From contig JAUIDD010000002.1 in NCBI GenBank assembly GCA_030429175.1, forward strand, positions 108,012 through 172,011: DNA of 64,000 bases, written 5' to 3'. The stretch's first letter is position 1, and each line of letters opens with the position of its first letter. The translations under genes were made by a program, and so were the position numbers. The notes under the pieces are model-generated. The model was given only the letters and a program-made list of their open reading frames with translations. It had not been told where the DNA came from and did no database searches. Positions 18,859 through 26,609 of this stretch are shown in pieces. The DNA is from Gammaproteobacteria bacterium (GTDB lineage Bacteria; Pseudomonadota; Gammaproteobacteria; Coxiellales; Coxiellaceae).

Positions 18859-19833
18859 TTATATCCACTTTTTACGCTTAAAAGTTAGATAGAGGCCAAA
18901 GAAAATCACAATTAATATAAAGCATACAACCATAAAAGCAGAATGATATTTAGCACCGGGAATGCCCTCTACATTAATACCAAGCAGCCCAGTGATGAAG
19001 CTCAAGGGTAAAAAGACTGCAGCAATTAAAGAAAGTAAATACATACGGCTATCAATTTGCTCTGATAGCTTACTAGATAATTCTTCTTGTGAAACGGCAG
19101 CACGTTCGCGTGCTGAATCTAAATCTTCAATGTAACGAATTACGCGATCGTTTGCTTCTCTTAAATGTATTCGATCATCTATTGTGAGCCATTTGTTGTC
19201 TTCCATTTGGAGTCGATTTACAGCATCGCGTTGAGGCGCGAGATAGCGCCGAATTAATATCGCTTCTCTTCTGAGATCAGCAATTTTAGGCCGCAATGCA
19301 TAGCTTTCATCTGTAAGTACGGCTTGTTCTAGATCATCGACACTTGAGTCTAGCGTATCAATCACATCACCTATGCGGTCATTAAGGCGATCATTTAACA
19401 TCACTAATAGCTCAGAATTAGTGTTGGGTCCATGTGTATTATTTATTGTATCTTCAACGTCTTTAATTGAAAGAAGCGCTTGTCTACCAGCAGTAATAAT
19501 ACGATTTTCATCGAGCCAAATACGCACAGAAATCATATCTTCAGGGTCTTGTCCTGGATTAAGGTTTACACCTCGGAGTATGACGAGTAATCCATTTGGG
19601 TTGATAATAGACCGAGGGCGAGTCTCAGTTGTTAACATTGCCCTAACTGAGAATCTATCTAGGCCACTTGATTTTTTAAGCCATGTCTGTGCTTTGGTGG
19701 CAGTATAATTTAAGTGGACCCATAGTGTGCCTTTGTCAGGAGACCAGTTATTTATTTCATCCCAGCCTATTTTGGTACCGCTTTTTTTGCCATCTAAAAT
19801 ATAGGCAGTAATTAGGCTAGTTTTGCGTTGCAT
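18859..19833 (-). CDS. CorA-superfamily transporter, ZntB type
   Basis: I choose the ATG at 19833 (324 residues) because GGAG is six bases upstream of it, while the first ATG directly abuts that site. The long soluble N-terminal domain has a coiled-coil section (VDDLEQAVLTDE.., LRREAILIRRYLAPQRDAVNRL). Two C-terminal membrane helices follow, with the pore signature as TGLLGINVEGIPG: GIN where CorA has GMN. That variant is typical of ZntB, which moves zinc. It closes with KRKKWI, as in ZntB. Confidence 0.87.
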   Translation of the reverse strand: MQRKTSLITAYILDGKKSGTKIGWDEINNWSPDKGTLWVHLNYTATKAQTWLKKSSGLDRFSVRAMLTTETRPRSIINPNGLLVILRGVNLNPGQDPEDMISVRIWLDENRIITAGRQALLSIKDVEDTINNTHGPNTNSELLVMLNDRLNDRIGDVIDTLDSSVDDLEQAVLTDESYALRPKIADLRREAILIRRYLAPQRDAVNRLQMEDNKWLTIDDRIHLREANDRVIRYIEDLDSARERAAVSQEELSSKLSEQIDSRMYLLSLIAAVFLPLSFITGLLGINVEGIPGAKYHSAFMVVCFILIVIFFGLYLTFKRKKWI

Positions 19834-19920
19834 GGGCATCTCCAGGATTAAGTAGGTTCAAGTAATGTACATAACCTAATGATGCAAGTCAAAGATTAAC
19901 TTGTGGTATACTCCACAACT

Positions 19921-20760
19921 ATGTCTGGACAATTATATATAGTAGCAACACCTATCGGCAATCTTGCAGATATTACATTACGTGCACTTGAAGTGTTAAA
20001 AGCAGTTGATGTAATTGCGGCAGAAGATACACGTCATAGTCGTATTTTATTGCAACACTATCAGATTAATACATCTGTGATATCACTCCATGGTGACAAT
20101 GAAAAAGCCAAAACAGAGCAGCTATTAGTGCGTATTCAAGCAGGTGAGTCGATCGCATTGATTAGCGATGCTGGTACACCATTGATTAGCGATCCGGGAA
20201 GTTATTTCGTGCAACAAGCACGTGCACAAAATATTCATGTGGTGCCTATTCCTGGTGCTTGTGCGTTGATTGCTGCATTAAGTGCTTCTGGTTTATCGAC
20301 ACAGTCATTTCGTTTTATCGGTTTTTTACCGCATAAGGGGCGTGATCGTGAAGCAGGTATGCAGGCCATTGCTGATGATGTTGCAACGTTGGTGTTTTAT
20401 GAGTCTTGTCATCGTATTGTTAATTTTTTAAAGCTTGCACAATCGGTGTTTGGTGCAGAGCGTTATGTGGTACTTGCACGAGAGCTTACAAAGCACTTTG
20501 AAACGATACGGGGCGATCGTTTGGATCGTTTATACGAATGGGTGCAAGCTGACGCCAATCAACAAAAAGGTGAGTATGTTGTCCTTGTCTCTGGCAGTGA
20601 TACACAACCTGATAGCGGTATGGTGTCTCGGCAGCAAATTATAAAGGTATTAGCGCAGCATTTGCCGACAAAGCAAGCCGCTAAATTAACCGCTGAAATT
20701 ACTGGCGAAAGCCAGCGCGATTTGTATCAGCGTATGCTAGAATTAAAAAATCAGTCATAA
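19921..20760 (+). CDS. rsmI: 16S rRNA (cytidine-1402-2'-O)-methyltransferase RsmI
   Basis: 279 residues from the ATG at 19921; an in-frame GTG at 19903 adds six residues not typical of the family. Signatures are GQLYIVATPIGNLADITLRAL, EDTRHSRILL, ALISDAGTPLISDPG, PGACALIAALSASGL and FIGFLPHKGRDR. RsmI 2'-O-methylates C1402 in the ribosomal P site. A TATACT hexamer ends only nine bases before the ATG, so transcripts could be leaderless or start just upstream. In E. coli rsmI is next to lpoA but divergent; here three unrelated genes lie between them. Confidence 0.95.
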   Translation: MSGQLYIVATPIGNLADITLRALEVLKAVDVIAAEDTRHSRILLQHYQINTSVISLHGDNEKAKTEQLLVRIQAGESIALISDAGTPLISDPGSYFVQQARAQNIHVVPIPGACALIAALSASGLSTQSFRFIGFLPHKGRDREAGMQAIADDVATLVFYESCHRIVNFLKLAQSVFGAERYVVLARELTKHFETIRGDRLDRLYEWVQADANQQKGEYVVLVSGSDTQPDSGMVSRQQIIKVLAQHLPTKQAAKLTAEITGESQRDLYQRMLELKNQS

Positions 20761-20771
20761 AGGAGCTTACT

Positions 20772-21311
20772 ATGAAGCGTATTATTTTATGCTTACTTAT
20801 AGCATTTACTTTTTCTACAGCAATGGCAAAGTCGATTACTGTCGATGTCTACCGCACAGTTGATGATGGGAAAAAAGCAGCATCCATAGGCAAAGTCACA
20901 TTTGAAGATAGTTGCTATGGTCTTTTAATTAAGCCTGAATTGCATGGCTTAAAACCAGGTATACATGGTTTTCATGTGCACCAAAATCCTGATTGTGGCA
21001 AGTTAGGTATGAATGCAGGTGGCCATTTTGATCCAGATAATACCGGCAAACATTTAGGCCCATACAATAGCAAAGGACATCTTGGTGATATGCCACCATT
21101 ATTTGTCGACAAAAAAGGTAAATCTACATTGCTGCTTCTTGCGCCCCGTTTAAGGGTGCGTGATTTAATGGGTCACTCTATTATCATTCATGAAGATGGC
21201 GATAACTTTTCTGATATACCTAAGCCTCTTGGTGGTGGCGGTAAGCGTATTGCTTGTGGGGTGATTAAAGATGAGAAATCAGCAGCTGCAGTCGCTAAAG
21301 AGAAAAAATAA
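20772..21311 (+). CDS. sodC: Periplasmic Cu/Zn superoxide dismutase
   Basis: 179 residues with a cleavable signal peptide (MKRIILCLLIAFTFSTAMAKS). The metal site is visible: GFHVHQNPDC with two Cu ligands and the disulphide Cys, NAGGHFDPDNTGKHLGPYN, SKGHLGDMPPLFVD with the zinc Asp, LMGHSIIIHEDGDNFSD, and the closing GGGGKRIACGVI with Cys and Arg. AGGAG precedes the ATG. It is 11 bases after rsmI. It should dismutate superoxide in the periplasm. Confidence 0.96.
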   Translation: MKRIILCLLIAFTFSTAMAKSITVDVYRTVDDGKKAASIGKVTFEDSCYGLLIKPELHGLKPGIHGFHVHQNPDCGKLGMNAGGHFDPDNTGKHLGPYNSKGHLGDMPPLFVDKKGKSTLLLLAPRLRVRDLMGHSIIIHEDGDNFSDIPKPLGGGGKRIACGVIKDEKSAAAVAKEKK

Positions 21312-21354
21312 ATCCCAATAGACATGTGATTTTTTTTGCGATAAAGTCCGCACA

Positions 21355-22719
21355 ATGAATATTACTATTTCGCAATCTATTCCATATCATCAGCCGATTA
21401 CGATTTTTAATCGGCTGTGCCAATTTGAGAAGAAAATTGCTTTTTTAGATAGCGCTGCACAAAATGATCAACTGGGACGGTACAGCTACATCTGCTTTTC
21501 ACCCTTTGAGATAATTCATAACTTTGAAAAACTAAGGCATATTCATCAAAAGTTTGCTTGTGACATGGTTCCTGATCTGCCCCCTTTTCAAGGGGGCGTA
21601 ATTGGCTATTTAAATTATGATTTGGGTAGAAATTTTGAAAGCCTACCTAATATTGCTATAGATGATATGCAGTTTCCCTGTATTGAGTTGGGTGTTTTTC
21701 CTTTAGTGATTAGTTTCGATCATGGATTGAAAAAAGCATGGATTGTGTCTACAGGGTTCCCTGAGCTTGATTTGAAAAAAAGAGCAATTAAAGCCAAACA
21801 AGATTTATCTAATTGTTTAAATTTGCTTGCAAAGCCGTTGCCTTCGAAAAAAACCAAATCAATTTCAGTATTAAGTCAAAATGATATTAGCAGTAACTTT
21901 TCAGCAGATGCATATCAGCAAGCTGTTTTGAAAACTATAAACTATATTAAAGCGGGTGATATTTTTGAGGCAAATTTATCTCAGCGTTTTTCAGCAAAAT
22001 TGCCAAAATATTTCGATACCTGCGAACTTTATCATCGATTACATGATAAGAACCCAGCACCCTTTGCTGCATTTATTCGGCTGTCGGAGGTTGAGATTTT
22101 ATCGAGCTCACCAGAACGTTTTTTAAAAATGATCAATCACAAAGTTGAAACACGGCCGATTAAAGGTACGATAAAGCGATCACAAGATCCAGAACTTGAT
22201 CGACAATATGCAAGCCAGCTAATGCAAAGTGGTAAAGATCATGCTGAAAATACCATGATAGTCGATCTAATGCGAAATGATTTATCGAGAGTCTGTAAGC
22301 CGCATAGTATTCAAGTGCCACAGTATTGTAGGTTAGAATCGTATGAAACAGTGCATCATCTTGTGTCTGTTGTGACAGGAGAATTAAAAGAGACACATAA
22401 TGCTATTGATTTGTTGGCAGTGACTTTTCCCGGTGGTTCGATTACGGGTGCGCCTAAAATTCGTGCCATGGAAATCATAGATGAACTAGAACCTACACGC
22501 CGAGGTCCTTATTGTGGTAGTGTGATTTGTTTAGGCTTTAATGGCTATTTAGATAGTTCAATTTTAATTAGGAGTTATCTAATTAAAAATGGCAAAATTA
22601 GTTTTCAGGGAGGTGGTGCCATTGTACTGGATTCAGACCCGAAGAAAGAATATGAAGAAACACTGGTTAAAATAAATAGACTTAAAGATGTGTTGATAAC
22701 TGATGATATTACTGCTTGA
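21355..22719 (+). CDS. pabB: Aminodeoxychorismate synthase component I
   Basis: 454 residues of the chorismate-utilising family. The PIKGT motif (ETRPIKGTIKRS) carries the Lys that distinguishes PabB from anthranilate synthase, which has PIAGT. Other blocks are IKAGDIFEANLSQRF, SSSPERFL, DHAENTMIVDLMRNDLSRVC, TFPGGSITGAPKIRAMEIIDELEP, and GPYCGSV. It makes 4-amino-4-deoxychorismate for folate synthesis, using ammonia from PabA. The 3' end overlaps pabA by 17 bases. Confidence 0.93.
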   Translation: MNITISQSIPYHQPITIFNRLCQFEKKIAFLDSAAQNDQLGRYSYICFSPFEIIHNFEKLRHIHQKFACDMVPDLPPFQGGVIGYLNYDLGRNFESLPNIAIDDMQFPCIELGVFPLVISFDHGLKKAWIVSTGFPELDLKKRAIKAKQDLSNCLNLLAKPLPSKKTKSISVLSQNDISSNFSADAYQQAVLKTINYIKAGDIFEANLSQRFSAKLPKYFDTCELYHRLHDKNPAPFAAFIRLSEVEILSSSPERFLKMINHKVETRPIKGTIKRSQDPELDRQYASQLMQSGKDHAENTMIVDLMRNDLSRVCKPHSIQVPQYCRLESYETVHHLVSVVTGELKETHNAIDLLAVTFPGGSITGAPKIRAMEIIDELEPTRRGPYCGSVICLGFNGYLDSSILIRSYLIKNGKISFQGGGAIVLDSDPKKEYEETLVKINRLKDVLITDDITA

Positions 22720-23287
22720 TAATTACGATTCATTTGTTTACAACCTTGAACGCTATGCTGTTGAATTAGGTTTTCACTGTATGGTCGTGCGTAATGATAA
22801 AATTACTATTGATGCTATTTTAGCAATGCAGCCATCACATATTATTTTATCACCAGGACCTTGTAGTCCTAATGAAGCAGGTGTTTCATTAGAAGTTGTA
22901 AAAAAATGTGGAATAGATATTCCAATTTTTGGTGTGTGTCTTGGTCATCAAGCTATTGGGCAAGCGTTTGGTGGTAAAGTTGTTGCTGCAAATCAGCCGA
23001 TGCATGGGCGCGCGTCATATATTTATCATAATCATAAAGGCATATTTGAACAGGTTGAAAATCCGCTGCAAGTTGCACGTTATCATTCTTTGATCGTTGA
23101 AAAAGAAAGTTTGCCTGAATGCCTTGAAATCCTCGCGCTAAGTGAGCAAGGTGAGATTATGGCCCTACGTCATAAAGTTTACCCTATTTACGGTGTGCAG
23201 TTTCATCCAGAATCTATTTTAACTAAGCACGGTCGTCATTTAATGAAGTGCTTTTTTGAAAGCACTATCGATGCCCCAATTGTGTAG
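22703..23287 (+). CDS. pabA: Aminodeoxychorismate synthase component II (glutamine amidotransferase)
   Basis: 194 residues of a class I glutamine amidotransferase. It has LLDNYDSFVYNLERY, LSPGPCSPNEAG, the nucleophile block GVCLGHQAIGQAFGG with catalytic Cys, and GVQFHPESILTKHG with the His-Glu pair. Sequence alone does not separate PabA from TrpG; the 17-base overlap with a PIKGT-type pabB argues for PabA. It may serve both enzymes if no other copy exists. Confidence 0.93.
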   Translation: MILLLDNYDSFVYNLERYAVELGFHCMVVRNDKITIDAILAMQPSHIILSPGPCSPNEAGVSLEVVKKCGIDIPIFGVCLGHQAIGQAFGGKVVAANQPMHGRASYIYHNHKGIFEQVENPLQVARYHSLIVEKESLPECLEILALSEQGEIMALRHKVYPIYGVQFHPESILTKHGRHLMKCFFESTIDAPIV

Positions 23288-23356
23288 CGCCTTTTATTGT
23301 CCCACTATGACAATTTTGTTAGGATAAAAAATCTAGTCCTCTATGGAGTTGGTTCT

Positions 23357-24055
23357 ATGAAGTCTTTATTCCGTTGGCTACCATTATTTATTTTGATCAT
23401 CGTTTTGGTATTGGTAATAAGTTTGGGCTGGTATCGTTATTTATCTTTCGAGATAATTGTTAAACACCATCATCAGTTTAAGCAGCTGACTAGTGATCAT
23501 TATACTGCGGCAGTATTTATTTTTATACTGATTTATATTGTTGCTGTTGCTGTTTCTATTCCTGGTGCAACATTTCTGACATTAATCAGTGGTTATTTAT
23601 TTGGTATTGTGCCAGGAAGTATTTATGTGATACTCAGTGCAACTATTGGTGCAACTGCAATTTTTTTAGCGGTAAAAACCGCAGTTGGTGGTTGGTTACA
23701 GGCTCGTGCACAAGGTTGGGTGGCTAAGATGGAAAAAGGCTTTCAAGATAATGCTGTTAGTTATATGCTATTTTTACGCCTCGTGCCGATCTTTCCATTT
23801 TGGGTTGTCAATATTGTTCCAGCACTATTAAATATGCGCTTAAGTTTATATTTCTTAGCGACCTTGGGGGGGATTATTCCAGGTAGTGTTGTTTATGTGT
23901 CGGTGGGTAATGGATTAAATACGATATTTGAGCAAGGTGGTACACCAGATTTAGGGATTATCTTTAAGCCAACTATTCTTATTCCTATTTTGTGTTTGGC
24001 ATTATTATCATTAGTGCCAATCATCTATAAAAAATTGAGGAAAAAACATGCTTGA
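23357..24055 (+). CDS. TVP38/TMEM64-family membrane protein
   Basis: 233 residues from the ATG at 23357, which has GGAG eight bases upstream; a TTG 60 bases earlier is in frame but adds a polar stretch. The protein is a polytopic membrane protein with the SNARE-associated (DedA-like) core: SIPGATFLTLISGYLFG, RLVPIFPFWVVNIVPALLNM, and ATLGGIIPGSVVYVSVGNGL. These proteins are thought to act as lipid scramblases or in lipid transport. It is eight bases into the downstream CDP-alcohol transferase, and followed by an oxidoreductase remnant. Confidence 0.88.
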   Translation: MKSLFRWLPLFILIIVLVLVISLGWYRYLSFEIIVKHHHQFKQLTSDHYTAAVFIFILIYIVAVAVSIPGATFLTLISGYLFGIVPGSIYVILSATIGATAIFLAVKTAVGGWLQARAQGWVAKMEKGFQDNAVSYMLFLRLVPIFPFWVVNIVPALLNMRLSLYFLATLGGIIPGSVVYVSVGNGLNTIFEQGGTPDLGIIFKPTILIPILCLALLSLVPIIYKKLRKKHA

Positions 24056-24632
24056 AACTTTTATTCGTCCGAATTATCAGCGTTTTTTCGCCGATCCATT
24101 AGCACGTTTATTCTTACACAAAGCTAAGCCAAATACGGTTACCATTGCCGCAATTATTATTGGTATTTTATCGGCTGTATGTTTTATATATGATTACCGT
24201 TATTTAGCGATTGTATTACTCGCTTTATCAGGCCTGTGTGATTCATTAGATGGCACGGTAGCGCGCCTTACGGGCCAATCTTCTAGCGCTGGTGCGATGT
24301 TAGATATTGTTGGAGATCGTATTGTTGAATTTGTGATTATTTTTAGTTTTTACCTCTACAACCCCAGTCGTAATGGCTTAGGTGCGTTTTTAATGCTCGG
24401 TGCTTCTTATCTATGTGTGACAACTTTTTTAGTAGTTGGTATCTTTGAAAAAAATGTGACGAGTAAAAGCTTTTATTATAGTGTCGGATTGTTTGAGCGT
24501 GCAGAAGCTTTTGTTATGTTTGCTATTATGATGCTATGGCCACTTACTATCGCGTGGCTTGCATGGATTTATTTTGTATTAGTGATTTACACGACGAGTG
24601 TACGCATGTTGCAGTTTATGAGGGCACATTAA
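24048..24632 (+). CDS. CDP-alcohol phosphatidyltransferase family protein
   Basis: 194-residue integral membrane enzyme. The signature DG-x2-AR-x8-G-x3-D-x3-D is complete: DGTVARLTGQSSSAGAML then D, IVG, D. Such enzymes exchange the CMP of CDP-diacylglycerol (or a CDP-polyol) for an alcohol; the acceptor is not evident. It is not the same as the pssA-like gene at 61 kb. It overlaps the TVP38-type gene by eight bases, so the pair is probably one lipid-related operon. Confidence 0.87.
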   Translation: MLETFIRPNYQRFFADPLARLFLHKAKPNTVTIAAIIIGILSAVCFIYDYRYLAIVLLALSGLCDSLDGTVARLTGQSSSAGAMLDIVGDRIVEFVIIFSFYLYNPSRNGLGAFLMLGASYLCVTTFLVVGIFEKNVTSKSFYYSVGLFERAEAFVMFAIMMLWPLTIAWLAWIYFVLVIYTTSVRMLQFMRAH

Positions 24633-24633
24633 C

Positions 24634-24774
24634 ATGGAACGTTATGATATTTGTGTTATCGGTGCAGGTGCGGGTGGACTCATTGTTACCTATATTGCAG
24701 GGCATTATTTCGATCCATTACTCTTTTCAAAACGTACGCGTTGGATTGTTAGTAAGCTGATGCAGTATTTTTAG
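24634..24774 (+). pseudogene. Remnant of an FAD/NAD-dependent oxidoreductase
   Basis: A 46-codon frame starting ATG and beginning RYDICVIGAGAGGLIVTYIA, the FAD-binding start of a dihydrolipoamide-dehydrogenase/mercuric-reductase-like enzyme. After about 21 residues the sequence turns into HYFDPLLFSKRTRWIVSKLM and a stop, without any further fold. The simplest reading is an in-frame internal deletion that kept only the extreme N- and C-terminal ends. It lies directly after the TVP38-type and CDP-alcohol transferase genes. Confidence 0.6.
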
Positions 24775-24781
24775 CATGTTC

Positions 24782-24810
24782 TTTAAATCTAGCATATTAT
24801 TTGCTAGAAT
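24782..24810 (+). promoter_or_regulatory. Probable sigma-70 promoter of rnpB
   Basis: TTTAAA at 24782 (4 of 6 with TTGACA) and TAGAAT at 24805 (5 of 6 with TATAAT), 17 bases apart, placing the start near 24817, where the RNase P helix P1 begins. Confidence 0.6.
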
Positions 24811-24816
24811 GCCGCG

Positions 24817-25207
24817 CACTGTTAGCTAAACAGTCGCTGTAACGCTTTGAGTTTATGTCGAAACGTTATGGAGGAAAGTCCGGGCTCTACAGGACAAGGT
24901 GCCAGGTAACGCCTGGGGGGCTTAGAAATAAGCCTACGGAAAGTGCCACAGAAAATATACCGCCAAAATAAGGACATTAAGTGTCTTTTGGTAAGGGTGA
25001 AAAGGCGTGGTAAAAGCACACCGCATTTGTGGCAACACAAGTGGCAGGGTAAACCCCACCTGGAGCAAGGCCAAATAGGCATCTAGGCACGCAAGTGCCA
25101 CGCGTGGTCCGCGCGAGATGCGGGTAGGCTGCTAGAGGTTGATGGCGACATCAATCCCAGATAGATGACTGTTCACGACAGAACCCGGCTTATCGGTTAG
25201 CAGTACT
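24817..25207 (+). ncRNA. rnpB: RNase P RNA, bacterial class A
   Basis: Very close in order and wording to E. coli M1 RNA: AACAGTCGC, then GAGGAAAGTCCGGGCTC, GGTGCCAGGTAACGCCTGG (P-loop region), GGTAAGGGTGAAA, GGAGCAAGGCCAAATAGG, GGGTAGGCTGCT, and ACGACAGAACCCGGCTTATC near the 3' end. The ends CTGTTAGCT and GGTTAGCAG pair with G-U wobbles to form P1. It is the catalytic RNA that trims tRNA 5' ends. Confidence 0.97.
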
Positions 25208-25211
25208 TTAT

Positions 25212-25248
25212 GATGGGTCTTAGTGAAAGCTTGGCCCCATCTTTTTTA
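25212..25248 (+). terminator. Intrinsic terminator of rnpB
   Basis: GATGGG at 25212 pairs with CCCATC at 25236-25241 and is followed at once by six T. Confidence 0.75.
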
Positions 25249-25286
25249 TAGAAGACATATTTAATAAGTATAAAAGGAAGGGTGAG

Positions 25287-25694
25287 ATGCTAAATCAACG
25301 AGCTGTAACTGTATTCAATCGAATTTTTTCTATGTTGAAACGCTTTAATGATGATATTCCAAGTCCAACTGTTGGCGCAGCTAGGAGAGTATTGACACAT
25401 TTATGTGAATACTTAAATAGCCCTCCATGTTGTCGTTTTTTTGAAAATACAAGCATTACGTTAAGCCAGCTTCATCAGCAGATTAATAGTAAATTTGATA
25501 ATGTACGTGAAATTGATCGTGCCAAGTTTGGTTATGTATGCACAAAAATTGCAAATTTGCAGCTAATAGCTAAAATATCTGGTCGTGCGCGCCGCGCTGG
25601 GGAAGGAATCGGGGCTCGCCGTCGTTTATTTACAATTGCTGCAGCTCCTGCAGCTGAGACTGTTGAGGATATACCTACTAATACTGGAAGATAG
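25287..25694 (+). CDS. Unrecognised 135-residue protein
   Basis: A short protein with a good ribosome site (AGGAAGGGTGAG before the ATG) and its own intrinsic terminator, so probably a real gene. Residues 1-100 are predicted helical with a Leu/Phe pattern (TVFNRIFSMLKRF, RRVLTHLCEYL, TLSQLHQQI); a basic run GRARRAGEGIGARRR follows and the end is Ala-rich and disordered. No signal peptide, no metal site beyond a CC pair at about 51-52. No family recognised. Confidence 0.6.
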   Translation: MLNQRAVTVFNRIFSMLKRFNDDIPSPTVGAARRVLTHLCEYLNSPPCCRFFENTSITLSQLHQQINSKFDNVREIDRAKFGYVCTKIANLQLIAKISGRARRAGEGIGARRRLFTIAAAPAAETVEDIPTNTGR

Positions 25695-25695
25695 T

Positions 25696-25724
25696 AAAAA
25701 AGCCCGCATTTGCGGGCTTTTTTG
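25696..25724. terminator. Bidirectional intrinsic terminator
   Basis: GCCCGC, loop ATTT, GCGGGC, flanked by A6 on the left and T6 on the right, so it can end transcripts from both strands: the 135-residue gene on plus and the 70-residue gene on minus. Confidence 0.9.
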
Positions 25725-25747
25725 TTCTAGGGAGTGATAAAGTCAAC

Positions 25748-25960
25748 TTAACCAAGGGTTGACGCGGGAGACGCGTTAGCTGCTACTTGATCAGTTGAGT
25801 TTGCATTTGAAAAGAGTGCGGTAGTATTGTTGTTTGAAATTGTTGGTTCTGCGCTTTGCATGGCTACCTTACTAAGGTTCATAATAGCGTAACGCGAATC
25901 TGTAATTTCAGCTTTTTCTGCTGCTAATATGGCACGTTGTATGTCTGGAAATAATTTCAT
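25748..25960 (-). CDS. Small 70-residue protein, unrecognised
   Basis: A short open frame whose stop lies 24 bases before a bidirectional terminator, which argues that it is transcribed. Its N-terminal half (MKLFPDIQRAILAAEKAEI, then RYAIMNLSKVAMQ) could form amphipathic helices; the rest is Asn/Ala/Ser-rich and probably disordered. The ribosome site is weak. No family recognised. Confidence 0.4.
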   Translation of the reverse strand: MKLFPDIQRAILAAEKAEITDSRYAIMNLSKVAMQSAEPTISNNNTTALFSNANSTDQVAANASPASTLG

Positions 25961-26047
25961 AATATTAGCCTACTGTTTAAATTTAATACTTGCGATAACG
26001 TATACTATATCAACCTAAGATTAAGACAATATTAAGCAACTATAAAC

Positions 26048-26070
26048 ATCTAGGTGCCAGGCACCTAGAT
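26048..26070. repeat. 23-bp perfect palindrome with GTGCC-A-GGCAC core, upstream of mraZ
   Basis: ATCTAGGTGCC, central A, GGCACCTAGAT. Same core as the palindromes at 12152 and 12230 but different outer arms. It lies about 30 bases upstream of the mraZ promoter. Confidence 0.6.
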
Positions 26071-26098
26071 CGAAATAGTGTACACTTTATGTCCTGAG

Positions 26099-26123
26099 GT
26101 GGTATACTGTGGATAATAGTGGG
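26099..26123 (+). promoter_or_regulatory. mraZ (dcw) promoter with three MraZ boxes
   Basis: Three GTGG repeats, GTGGT at 26099, GTGGA at 26109 and GTGGG at 26119, lie exactly ten bases apart, the layout of the known MraZ-binding repeats. They overlap an extended -10 box (TGG TATACT, 26100-26108). MraZ should therefore repress or tune its own operon. Confidence 0.75.
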
Positions 26124-26132
26124 AGGAAAAGG

Positions 26133-26594
26133 ATGTTCCGAGGGCTAAATTCCCTAAACATGGACGTGAAAGGTCGGGTCACTATCCCAACTCAATACCG
26201 TCAGGCCGTCACGGAGGAGGCAAATGGACAGTTGGTGATCACGATTGATACCGAAGACCGCTGCCTATTACTCTATCCGTTGCCTCAGTGGCGCACGATT
26301 GAAGAACGTCTTGAACAATTACCAACCTTCCAGCCGGCGGCGCGTCGTATTCAGCGATTGTTGATTGGGCATGCCACGGAGCTTGAGCTTGACCGCAATG
26401 GTCGGATACTATTGCCAGCTTTGTTAAGAGAGTATGCGGGTCTCGATAAAACAGTGATGTTGGTAGGTCAAGGAAAGCGATTTGAGATTTGGGGTGACTC
26501 CCAATGGCAGATGCATAGAGATGCATGGCTTGCAGAGGGTATGGGAGAGGACGGCGCTGGTGTTCCTCCTGAATTAACCTCACTCTCCTTGTAA
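26133..26594 (+). CDS. mraZ: Transcriptional regulator MraZ
   Basis: 153 residues from the ATG at 26133, chosen because GGGAGG lies just upstream; a GTG 24 bases earlier is in frame but overlaps the MraZ boxes. Both AbrB-like SpoVT domains are present: FRGLNSLNMDVKGRVTIPTQYR and the second ATELELDRNGRILLPALLREYAGLDKTVMLVGQGKRFEIW. MraZ forms a ring-shaped oligomer that binds the repeats in its own promoter and controls the division/cell-wall operon. Rather conserved length. Confidence 0.95.
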   Translation: MFRGLNSLNMDVKGRVTIPTQYRQAVTEEANGQLVITIDTEDRCLLLYPLPQWRTIEERLEQLPTFQPAARRIQRLLIGHATELELDRNGRILLPALLREYAGLDKTVMLVGQGKRFEIWGDSQWQMHRDAWLAEGMGEDGAGVPPELTSLSL

Positions 26595-26609
26595 TTTGAG
26601 GAGCGAAAA

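Noticed and set aside
24900..24918. GGTGCCAGGTAACGCCTGG as another copy of the GTGCC-W-GGCAC palindrome.
   Set aside because: It is a conserved part of RNase P RNA, found also in E. coli.
24822..25082. 86-codon minus-strand open frame.
   Set aside because: Lies wholly within the RNase P RNA gene.
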